NCBI GenBank assembly: GCA_027450125.1 | Contig: DAIDKG010000149.1 | Location: forward strand, 1-6,459 | Direction of reading: 5' to 3' | From: Bordetella sp. | GTDB lineage: Bacteria; Pseudomonadota; Gammaproteobacteria; Burkholderiales; Burkholderiaceae_B | Length of the DNA: 6,459 bases | In this document: piece after piece, positions 1 to 5,155 of the stretch | How the letters are laid out: every line of letters starts with the position of its first letter | Numbering within the stretch: the stretch's first letter is position 1 | Notes under the pieces: generated by a model | Seen by the model: the letters and a program-made list of their open reading frames with translations, nothing else | The model's database searches: none | What the model was told of the DNA's origin: nothing | Translations under genes and position numbers: made by a program

Positions 1-273
1 CCTTGGTTCGAATTATTGTCGGCCGACATTTTTTCAGACACGGGCGGCGGCATCAATGACTTTGGCGTGGCCTGCTGCGTCGAAACGGCATTCAGGCGCC
101 ATACAGGCTGGATCCGCGGTTCGTCCCTGGCGGCCGGCCCGGACGCAGTCTTGCGCAAACAATTGTCCGCCTTCCTTTCCGAACGGGACCAGGGCCGCGG
201 GCCGCACACACCCGAATTATTGCGATGCAACATTACGCGATGAATGCATGGCGGGAAATCCGGCCCAATAGAA
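1..273. other. left-edge region with no supported gene
   Basis: About 270 bases precede the first operator. A plus-strand frame is open from base 1 to a TGA at 241-243, and a minus-strand frame is open from about 233 back to base 1. Neither has a recognisable motif. Both have roughly 70 percent G or C at third codon positions by hand count, below the good genes in the window, and none of the minus-strand ATG codons (231-233, 51-53, 27-29) has a convincing ribosome binding site. It could be the tail of a plus-strand gene, the head of a divergent gene, or non-coding. The sequence alone does not decide. Confidence 0.4.
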
Positions 274-294
274 ATTAAGTTGTATTGCTAACTA
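274..294. promoter_or_regulatory. putative MarR operator, copy 1
   Basis: Bases 274-294 match 743-763 at 18 of 21 positions. The shared core is AGTTGTATTRCTAAC followed by YA. This copy lies 20 bases before the marR start at 315, where an autoregulatory operator would be expected. It is less symmetrical than copy 2. Binding by the product of 315-731 is inferred from its placement before both that gene and its neighbour. Confidence 0.5.
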
Positions 295-314
295 TTTTGC
301 GCTAGGATGCATTC

Positions 315-731
315 ATGTTCGAACACTGCCTCTACTTCAACACCACGTCTCTGGCTCGCCAACTGGAACGTGAATGGACCCGCGCCTTCAAGCCGTTCGG
401 GTTGACGCCCCCGCAGGCCTTCATGCTGCGGGCCATACTCGACAGCGACTCGATCACCAGCACGGATCTGGCGGCGCAGCTGAACATCAGCAAGGCAACC
501 TGCTCGCGCACACTGGACGGCCTCATCGAACTGGGCTGCGCCAAGCGGGTCCAGGCCGGCACGGACGGACGCAGCCACGAAATCCATCCCACCGCAAAGT
601 CCAGGGCCATCCACGGCAATCTCGACCAGGCCAGCGCAGAGGTGACCCGCAAGATCAAGCGCATCATCGGCAGCGACACGTTCGAGGCTGCCGTCGGGAG
701 CCTGAGGCGCATCAGTTCGTCCCTCAGGTAG
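315..731 (+). CDS. MarR-family transcriptional regulator
   Basis: This is a cytoplasmic DNA-binding regulator of 138 residues, typical for MarR proteins, which act as dimers and usually repress until a small ligand or oxidant releases them. The winged helix-turn-helix is visible: a DNA-binding helix pair at about 48-78 (TSTDLAAQLNISKATCSRT begins it) and a wing with D84-G85-R86. The N- and C-terminal helices would form the dimer. The ATG at 315 has AGGA at 304-307, seven bases upstream. Cys5 sits in the first helix at about the place of the reactive cysteine of OhrR-type regulators, and Cys63 and Cys75 lie in the DNA-binding domain, so redox or electrophile sensing is possible but unproven. 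A tautomerase gene follows after 46 bases. The repeated element before both genes suggests self-regulation and control of the tautomerase. The family is certain; the ligand is unknown. Confidence 0.9.
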   Translation: MFEHCLYFNTTSLARQLEREWTRAFKPFGLTPPQAFMLRAILDSDSITSTDLAAQLNISKATCSRTLDGLIELGCAKRVQAGTDGRSHEIHPTAKSRAIHGNLDQASAEVTRKIKRIIGSDTFEAAVGSLRRISSSLR

Positions 732-738
732 TTTTTTT
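701..738 (+). terminator. intrinsic terminator or attenuator overlapping the marR stop
   Basis: CCTGAGG at 701-707 pairs perfectly with CCTCAGG at 722-728, with a 14-base loop. The stem ends next to the marR stop codon (729-731) and is followed by seven T at 732-738. A 7-bp GC-rich stem with a T7 tract three bases later fits an intrinsic terminator. The loop is rather long and the stem lies in coding sequence that translating ribosomes would cover, so it may terminate only partially. Confidence 0.5.
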
Positions 739-766
739 ATTTATTTAGTTGTATTACTAACCAAAT
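739..766. promoter_or_regulatory. putative MarR operator, copy 2 (28-bp imperfect palindrome)
   Basis: The arms 739-749 and 756-766 are reverse complements at 9 of 11 positions around the 6-base centre TGTATT. The inner arms TTAGT and ACTAA are perfect. The 743-763 part repeats the element at 274-294. It ends one base before the ribosome binding site of the tautomerase gene, so a bound dimer could block a promoter in this AT-rich gap. A possible -10 is TATTAC at 752-757, inside the palindrome, but no clear -35 is visible. Confidence 0.6.
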
Positions 767-777
767 GGAGGTGTGAC

Positions 778-1170
778 ATGCCGATCCTGACCGTGAAAGT
801 AAGCGGCAAGAAATCCCGGGACCTGACGGCCCGGATCGCGGACCTGCTGATGGACCTGACCGGCAGGATCCTCAAGAAAAAGCGCGAGGTGACCGCCATC
901 GCGATCGAATACGTGGACCACGACTCCTGGTTCGTCGGCGGCAGGCTGTTGAGCGAGATCGGCAAGAACAGCTTTTATTTCGACATCAAGATCACCGACG
1001 AGACCAACACCAAGGACGAGAAGGCCCGGTACATCGAGGAAGCGTTCGCAGGTTTCGAGCGCATCCTGGGCAATCTGCACGAGGAAAGCTACATCTACGT
1101 CCAGGACGTCCGCGCGGCCTCATACGGATACGGCGGCAGGACCCAGGAGTACCGTTACCACCATAGCTGA
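778..1170 (+). CDS. tautomerase-superfamily protein (4-oxalocrotonate tautomerase-like)
   Basis: This is a 130-residue cytoplasmic protein. It starts Met-Pro, and Pro2 becomes the N-terminal catalytic base after Met removal in this superfamily, whose members catalyse keto-enol tautomerisation and related reactions of electrophilic acids. It appears to hold two beta-alpha-beta units: about 2-46 (PILTVKVSGKKSRDLTARI, then VTAIAIEYVD) and about 65-112 (SFYFDIKITDET, a helix at 79-98, then ESYIYVQDV). It is thus twice the length of the classic ~62-residue enzyme and built like the fused two-repeat branches. The tail is rich in Tyr and His (SYGYGGRTQEYRYHHS). The ATG at 778 has a strong GGAGG at 767-771, six bases upstream. 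Context points to control by the upstream MarR protein. The substrate is unknown, and no ring-cleavage genes lie beside it. Confidence 0.88.
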   Translation: MPILTVKVSGKKSRDLTARIADLLMDLTGRILKKKREVTAIAIEYVDHDSWFVGGRLLSEIGKNSFYFDIKITDETNTKDEKARYIEEAFAGFERILGNLHEESYIYVQDVRAASYGYGGRTQEYRYHHS

Positions 1171-1204
1171 CGGCCGTGATCCTGCGCAAAAAAGCCGGCG
1201 GCAG

Positions 1205-1240
1205 GCAAAAGGGCCGGTCCTTGCAGGCCGGCCCTTTTGC
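1205..1240. terminator. bidirectional intrinsic terminator
   Basis: GCAAAAGGGCCGG at 1205-1217 is the exact reverse complement of CCGGCCCTTTTGC at 1228-1240, with a 10-base loop. The 13-bp stem carries A4 on one side and T4 on the other, so it can end transcripts from both directions. It lies between the converging tautomerase gene (ends 1170) and the small secreted-protein gene (ends 1295 on the minus strand). Confidence 0.8.
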
Positions 1241-1294
1241 TGGGCGATCCGTACACGGCACCCGGCCGGGCGCCGCGCGGCACAGGCGTTCCGG

Positions 1295-1609
1295 TCAGTA
1301 CGGCGCGTAGACCACGCGAGGGCGCACCACGACCGGCGCCGGGTAGTAATAGCCGGGCGCCGCATACACGGGCTGGGCGTAGTAGGCCGGGGGCGGCGCA
1401 GGCGGCGCGTAGTACACCGGCGCCGGCGCGACATACACCGGCGCGGCGGTGGCGGCGCCGACCGCCAGGCCGACTATCGCCCCCACGGCGGCGCCCAGGG
1501 CCAACGGCCCGGGACCATGGAAGCGCTCCCAGGCGTTGGCGCTCATGCTGGCCGTGGCCAGGCCCACGGCGACCGTGGCGACGGCGGCAGCTTTCAGGAT
1601 CGGTTTCAT
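1295..1609 (-). CDS. small secreted glycine-zipper, Pro/Tyr-rich protein
   Basis: This is a 104-residue predicted exported protein of unknown function. The frame extends upstream to 1675, but the start chosen is the ATG at 1609: it begins a clean signal peptide (MKPILKAAAVATVAVGLATA), and GGAG lies at 1616-1619, six bases before it. Signal peptidase I cleavage is likely after Ala26 (SANA before WERF). The mature part has a glycine zipper with Gly39, Gly43, Gly47 and Gly51 at exact four-residue spacing, suggesting membrane insertion or helix packing. A low-complexity tail rich in Pro, Tyr, Val and Ala (about 57-104) follows, with recurring PVYVAP/PVYYAP-like units, ending VYAPY. There is no lipobox cysteine. 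Similar small envelope proteins are widespread in Burkholderiales. It diverges from the acetyltransferase operon; a functional link is unproven. Confidence 0.8.
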   Translation of the reverse strand: MKPILKAAAVATVAVGLATASMSANAWERFHGPGPLALGAAVGAIVGLAVGAATAAPVYVAPAPVYYAPPAPPPAYYAQPVYAAPGYYYPAPVVVRPRVVYAPY

Positions 1610-1750
1610 AGAGCACTCCAGTGCCGAGGCAGGGTCAACGTGGCTCGGCGGCACATCCGGCGGGTGCCGGTGCATGTGAGGATTGGATGCCCAGTGTAGG
1701 TCGGAGTTCCTGGAAATGCGCTCAGTGGGGGACGATCAAAATTTCAACGC

Positions 1751-1767
1751 GTGTCAGCACCGTGTCA
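1751..1767. promoter_or_regulatory. tandem GTGTCA direct repeats
   Basis: GTGTCA occurs at 1751-1756 and again at 1762-1767, with an 11-base start-to-start spacing, about one helical turn. The pair lies just upstream of a -10-like TACAAT (1790-1795) that lacks a good -35. In-phase direct repeats here are a common layout for an activator site. The regulator is unknown and chance remains possible with 6-base units. Confidence 0.3.
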
Positions 1768-1773
1768 CTAGTA

Positions 1774-1786
1774 GGGCAGCCTGCCC
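1774..1786. promoter_or_regulatory. 13-bp palindrome in the promoter spacer
   Basis: GGGCAG at 1774-1779 and CTGCCC at 1781-1786 form a perfect inverted repeat around one base. It ends three bases before the TACAAT -10 candidate, so a protein bound here, or a local hairpin, would affect initiation of the acetyltransferase operon. There is no T-run, so it is not a terminator. Confidence 0.3.
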
Positions 1787-1789
1787 CGC

Positions 1790-1795
1790 TACAAT
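1790..1795 (+). promoter_or_regulatory. candidate -10 box for the acetyltransferase operon
   Basis: TACAAT matches the sigma-70 -10 consensus at 5 of 6 positions and lies about 60 bases before the chosen GTG start at 1854. The expected -35 position (about 1767-1772, ACTAGT) is not consensus-like, which would suit an activator-dependent promoter. It was found by eye. Confidence 0.4.
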
Positions 1796-1844
1796 CGGCC
1801 GCCTTCTGGCCCCGTCCCTTCGAAAAACAAAGCAAACCGCCCAT

Positions 1845-1848
1845 AGGA
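1845..1848 (+). promoter_or_regulatory. ribosome binding site that decides the MBOAT gene start
   Basis: AGGA at 1845-1848 is spaced five bases from GTG 1854. It supports that codon over the upstream ATG at 1683, which would add 57 residues unlike any part of the AlgI family. Confidence 0.6.
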
Positions 1849-1853
1849 TCGTC

Positions 1854-3275
1854 GTGGTCTTCAGCAATATCGTATTTTTGGGGCTCTTTCTCCCCATCAC
1901 CTTCTTCGCCTATTACCTGGCCCCCCGGCAACTACGCAATGCCATCCTGGCACTGGCCAGCATCATCTTCTATGCCTGGGGCGAGCCGCGCTTCGTGATC
2001 TTGATGCTGGTCTCGGTCGCGTTCAATTTTTACAGTGCCCGCCTGATAGACAGCAGCAAATCGAGAAACACGGTCATTGCCGCCGCGGTGGCCGTCAATC
2101 TGCTGATACTGGCTTTTTTCAAGTATGGAAATTTCATCGCGGACAATCTTGATCTCTTGCTAGAGCCGGCTGGAATCTCGCCGATCGCACTGCGGCCCGT
2201 TCCGCTGCCAATCGGTATTTCGTTCTATACCTTCCATGCCATTTCCTACCTGATCGACATATACCGCCGCAACGCAAAACCCAATAAAAGCATCATCGAG
2301 TACAGCCTTTACATCATGCTGTTCCCGCAGCTCATCGCGGGGCCGATCATTCGATACAAGGACATTCATACGCAATTGTCCAGGCGAGCGGCATCGACCG
2401 AAGACATTACTGCGGGCTGCGTGCGATTCACAATCGGACTGGCCAAGAAGGTACTGATTGCCAACCAGCTTGGCATGGCCGCCGACGCCGGCTTCGACGC
2501 TCCGGCCAATCACCTCGGGGCGCTGGTCGCATGGAGCTGTCTGGTCTGCTACACCTTGCAGATCTACTTCGACTTTTCCGGGTATTCCGACATGGCCATC
2601 GGGCTGGGCCGGATGTTCGGCTTTCAATTTCCGGAAAACTTCAATTACCCGTACAGCGCTCGATCGATGCAGGACTTCTGGCGCCGCTGGCATATGTCGC
2701 TGTCGACGTGGTTCCGCGATTATGCGTACATCCCCCTGGGCGGAAATCGCAAAGGCGAGGGCCGCACGCTGCTCAATCTCTGGATCGTGTTTCTCCTGAC
2801 CGGATTCTGGCACGGCGCAAGCTGGAATTTTGTCGTCTGGGGCGCAATACATGGGTTCTTTCTCATGCTCGAACGTTTCGGCAGGCGCATGAACGTGCGG
2901 ATACCGCGCGCCGTCGGAACGCTCTACGCCATTCTTGTCGTGATGCTCGCCTGGGTGTTCTTTCGCTGCGATTCATTCGGGCAGGCGCAGCAATACCTGC
3001 TCGCGCTGGCAGGGCATTGGCCCCGGGAGCAGTGGGCGGTCACGTTTCGATCGATCTACTCGACGCAGACTTTGGTATTGGTCGTCGGTGCCATGATTCT
3101 GGCGTTGGGCGCCTATCCCAAGATTGAAAAGGCATTGCAGCCCGCATGGCGCCGCCTGGCCGACCTCGCACTGGACGGATGGGCACGCGCGGCGCTCATC
3201 GCCCCGGCCTTGGTACTGAGCTGCATGTCGATTGCCATGGGTCAATACAACCCATTCATCTATTTCCGCTTCTGA
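1854..3275 (+). CDS. AlgI-type MBOAT membrane O-acyltransferase
   Basis: This is a 473-residue polytopic inner-membrane protein. Family knowledge: AlgI-like MBOAT proteins take acetyl groups from a cytoplasmic donor and pass them across the membrane to a periplasmic partner that acetylates a polysaccharide. The start is GTG 1854, giving the usual family N-terminus MVFSNIVFLGLFLP. Many hydrophobic helices follow. Family motifs are DFWRRWHMSLSTWFRDY at 274-290, YIPLGGNR at 292-299, and TGFWHGASWNFVVWGAIHG at 316-334, in which His320 is the expected catalytic histidine. The C-terminus NPFIYFRF is also typical. The length matches the family. An AlgJ/AlgX-type gene starts eight bases after the stop, so the two are surely one operon. 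By hand count, GC in some stretches is only 40-50 percent, well below the flanks. The substrate cannot be read from the sequence. Confidence 0.92.
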   Translation: MVFSNIVFLGLFLPITFFAYYLAPRQLRNAILALASIIFYAWGEPRFVILMLVSVAFNFYSARLIDSSKSRNTVIAAAVAVNLLILAFFKYGNFIADNLDLLLEPAGISPIALRPVPLPIGISFYTFHAISYLIDIYRRNAKPNKSIIEYSLYIMLFPQLIAGPIIRYKDIHTQLSRRAASTEDITAGCVRFTIGLAKKVLIANQLGMAADAGFDAPANHLGALVAWSCLVCYTLQIYFDFSGYSDMAIGLGRMFGFQFPENFNYPYSARSMQDFWRRWHMSLSTWFRDYAYIPLGGNRKGEGRTLLNLWIVFLLTGFWHGASWNFVVWGAIHGFFLMLERFGRRMNVRIPRAVGTLYAILVVMLAWVFFRCDSFGQAQQYLLALAGHWPREQWAVTFRSIYSTQTLVLVVGAMILALGAYPKIEKALQPAWRRLADLALDGWARAALIAPALVLSCMSIAMGQYNPFIYFRF

Positions 3276-3283
3276 GCCGAAAA

Positions 3284-4471
3284 ATGCAAGAATCCACAAA
3301 CGCCATCGGCGGCACGAAAGGCGGTTCGCTTCTGCGGGCACTCAACCGGATGGCGGCGGTTACGGTCTTCTTCGGACTGCTCCTGCTGCCAATTGCATGG
3401 TTCGGCCGCCCGAGCTTTGCACCCCGCACTCAGGAAAACCGCCGGCTGCAGGCCTTCCCTCATTGGTCCATTCACTGGGCCCAGGATTTCGAGCGCTGGT
3501 TCAGCGACCGATACGGTATGCGCGACGCGCTGGTCTACTACGGGTCACGATTGCAGATGGCCCGCACCGGACTGCCGATGAACCAGCAAGTGGTCGTCGG
3601 CCGCGACAATTGGCTTTTCTACGACGAGAACTACACGCCCGGGCATCTGCACTTTGCTTCGCTGTACGGCAAGGATCCATTCCTGCCGTCGGATCTGAAG
3701 GCCATTGCGGGCAATCTTTCGAGCGTGCGCCGGCACCTTGCCGCATGCCACATACCCTTCTATCTGGTGATTGCGCCGGACAAGCAGACGGTTTATCCGG
3801 AAAAACTCCTGATGCCGCCGCCATCCTATGCGATAACGCAGGCCGACCAGCTGGATGCCTACCTACACACGGCGGATCCGCGACTGCGGATCATCGATCT
3901 GCGCAAGGCCGAGATAGCGGCCAAAGCGGTCCAGCACCAGGATCTGTACTACCGGACCGACACCCATTGGAACGAGCTGGGTGCGTTTTATGGCTATAAA
4001 GCTATCGCAAAGCGCCTAGAGCACGACGGCGTGCTCGCCGATGCGGTCGGAACCCGGCTCGACGGCTACAAAATGCGGATCACGCCATCGGCGGGAGGGG
4101 ACATCGCTGTCAATCTGCTCGATCTTCCGGGCTATTTCCCAGACCATACCGTCGAGCTGGACAGCCTGCAGCCGCTACACGCGCACGACATTTCGGTGCC
4201 TGGATGGCCCGCCGATGTCCACAATACGTTCAGAGTGACGGAAAGTCCCAACGCAAGCGGCACGCTTCTGCTGTATCGCGATTCTTTCTTCGATGCACTC
4301 ACGCCATTCGTAGCCGAGGACTTCCACCGCATCTATTCGTTCCTCGGCCGCGGAATCGACGGAGATCGAGTGCGCCAGGCTCATCCGGATGCAGTCATGC
4401 TGGAGATCGTCGAACGGGGCCTGCGGCATTTGGTCGACAAGCCGGTCAATCTGGCGTCGGCATGCATGTAG
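3284..4471 (+). CDS. AlgJ/AlgX-type periplasmic polysaccharide O-acetyltransferase
   Basis: This 395-residue protein has a cytoplasmic N-terminus and one membrane segment at about 23-40 (AAVTVFFGLLLLPIAWF), probably an uncleaved anchor, with the rest periplasmic. Family motifs run in order: ENRRLQAFP at 51-59; FERWFSDRYGMRD at 69-81; GRDNWLFYDEN at 106-116; APDKQTVYPEKL at 164-175; YRTDTHWNELGAF at 223-235; LLYRDSFFD at 329-337. Asp226, His228 and Ser334 match the SGNH-like Asp-x-His plus Ser triad described for AlgX and AlgJ. The length is close to AlgJ, and there is no room for the C-terminal carbohydrate-binding module of AlgX. ATG 3284 is preferred, eight bases after the upstream stop; its ribosome site is weak, so translational coupling is likely. 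An ATG at 3350 is a possible alternative start. It should place acetyl groups delivered by the upstream MBOAT protein on an exported glycan. Confidence 0.88.
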   Translation: MQESTNAIGGTKGGSLLRALNRMAAVTVFFGLLLLPIAWFGRPSFAPRTQENRRLQAFPHWSIHWAQDFERWFSDRYGMRDALVYYGSRLQMARTGLPMNQQVVVGRDNWLFYDENYTPGHLHFASLYGKDPFLPSDLKAIAGNLSSVRRHLAACHIPFYLVIAPDKQTVYPEKLLMPPPSYAITQADQLDAYLHTADPRLRIIDLRKAEIAAKAVQHQDLYYRTDTHWNELGAFYGYKAIAKRLEHDGVLADAVGTRLDGYKMRITPSAGGDIAVNLLDLPGYFPDHTVELDSLQPLHAHDISVPGWPADVHNTFRVTESPNASGTLLLYRDSFFDALTPFVAEDFHRIYSFLGRGIDGDRVRQAHPDAVMLEIVERGLRHLVDKPVNLASACM

Positions 4472-4480
4472 CCCCATAAA

Positions 4481-4495
4481 GCCGGACTGGCCGGC
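4481..4495. terminator. weak GC-rich hairpin between convergent genes
   Basis: GCCGG at 4481-4485 pairs with CCGGC at 4491-4495 around a 5-base loop, ten bases after the acetyltransferase stop and facing the converging MarR gene. There is no T-run, so it would be a poor intrinsic terminator. The rest of 4472-4562 shows nothing clearer. Confidence 0.2.
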
Positions 4496-4562
4496 GTTGC
4501 CGGGTTGACCTGCGTGATCTCGCAGCGAACTGGTGTTCCGTTTCAGAGATACGCAGACAGAA

Positions 4563-5054
4563 CTAGGGCAACAGCTTCACCATGGGCGCGCGGGCCTCGC
4601 CTTCGAGCGCCGAGCACAATTGATCCAGCAGGCGCAGCAGCTGCGCCTGCTCCTCGGGCGGCAGGGGCTGCAGCAATGCATCGTGGGCACGCGCCGCCCC
4701 CGCCGCGGCTTGCCCCAGCAGGATCTTGCCCTGCCGCGTCAGGCGCATGACCATCCGGCGCCGGCCTTCGCTGCTGGCCTCGCGGGTCAGCAGGCCGCGC
4801 GCCTGCAGGCCGCGCACGATATGCGAGGTCGTCACCTTGTCGTACCCCAGCGCCTTGGCCAGCGTGATCTGGTCTATGTCCGGTGCGTACGACAGCACAT
4901 TGAGCACGCCGTACTGCGGTGGGGTCAGTCCATATTCCGCGCAGTGCCGCTCGAACAGGCCGACCGACAGCTGATGGGCGCGGCGCAGGAGAAACCCCGG
5001 CCGGGCATAGATGGATGGGAGCGCCAAGGGCGCGGCGGTTCGGGCGGCGGTCAT
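4563..5054 (-). CDS. MarR-family transcriptional regulator, divergent to the hydroxylase
   Basis: This 163-residue dimeric DNA-binding regulator is unrelated in detail to the MarR protein at 315-731. The MarR winged helix is clear: LTPPQYGVLNVL at 43-54, helix-turn-helix about 61-88 with recognition helix DKVTTSHIVRGLQARG (72-87), and a basic wing ending EGRRRMVMRLT (96-106). The N-terminus has a PGFLLRRAHQ segment (19-28), which from memory resembles regulators of aromatic acid catabolism such as NicR, BpsR and HpaR. The start is ATG at 5054; no good ribosome site precedes it, and a tiny frame (ATG at 5068, five codons) ends in a TGA that overlaps this ATG. It most likely represses the divergent hydroxylase and itself through the palindrome at 5106-5125, released by the pathway substrate. 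The specific ligand is unknown. Confidence 0.88.
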   Translation of the reverse strand: MTAARTAAPLALPSIYARPGFLLRRAHQLSVGLFERHCAEYGLTPPQYGVLNVLSYAPDIDQITLAKALGYDKVTTSHIVRGLQARGLLTREASSEGRRRMVMRLTRQGKILLGQAAAGAARAHDALLQPLPPEEQAQLLRLLDQLCSALEGEARAPMVKLLP

Positions 5055-5075
5055 CGGGAGATTTTCATGCTGGGC

Positions 5076-5106
5076 TTGATATCAGGGTACGACCTTAGCA
5101 TATACT
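5076..5106 (+). promoter_or_regulatory. candidate hydroxylase promoter
   Basis: TTGATA at 5076-5081 and TATACT at 5101-5106 resemble sigma-70 -35 and -10 boxes. The spacer is 19 bases, longer than ideal. Initiation would fall at about 5113, inside the palindrome at 5106-5125, so a bound repressor would block it. Confidence 0.45.
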
Positions 5107-5125
5107 GTGTTAGCAAACTAACACA
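5106..5125. promoter_or_regulatory. perfect palindromic operator in divergent promoter region
   Basis: TGTGTTAG at 5106-5113 and CTAACACA at 5118-5125 are exact reverse complements separated by CAAA. A 20-bp site with 8-bp perfect arms is the size expected for a MarR dimer. It lies in the 101-base gap between the divergent MarR gene and the hydroxylase gene, overlapping the end of the likely -10 and the probable transcription start of the hydroxylase. Confidence 0.7.
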
Positions 5126-5155
5126 AAAGCATATTCGTCCAGCCCAGGAGACACC

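Noticed and set aside
1155..1616. 153-residue minus-strand frame overlapping the small secreted protein
   Set aside because: It is another reading frame of the same stretch, is Arg/Gly/Ala-rich, and runs through the terminator; the 1295-1609 frame has a signal peptide and ribosome site.
1610..1675. N-terminal extension of the small secreted protein
   Set aside because: It would bury the signal peptide behind 22 polar residues, and GGAG with good spacing points to the ATG at 1609.
2160..2852. 230-residue minus-strand frame opposite the MBOAT gene
   Set aside because: It lies wholly within a well-supported gene on the other strand and shows no domain or ribosome site.
3146..3283. N-terminal extension of the AlgJ-like frame
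   Set aside because: It overlaps the end of the MBOAT gene and adds residues unlike the family; ATG 3284 lies just after the upstream stop.
4473..4515. strong terminator between the convergent genes
   Set aside because: Only short GC hairpins without a T-run are present; kept only as a low-confidence hairpin at 4481-4495.
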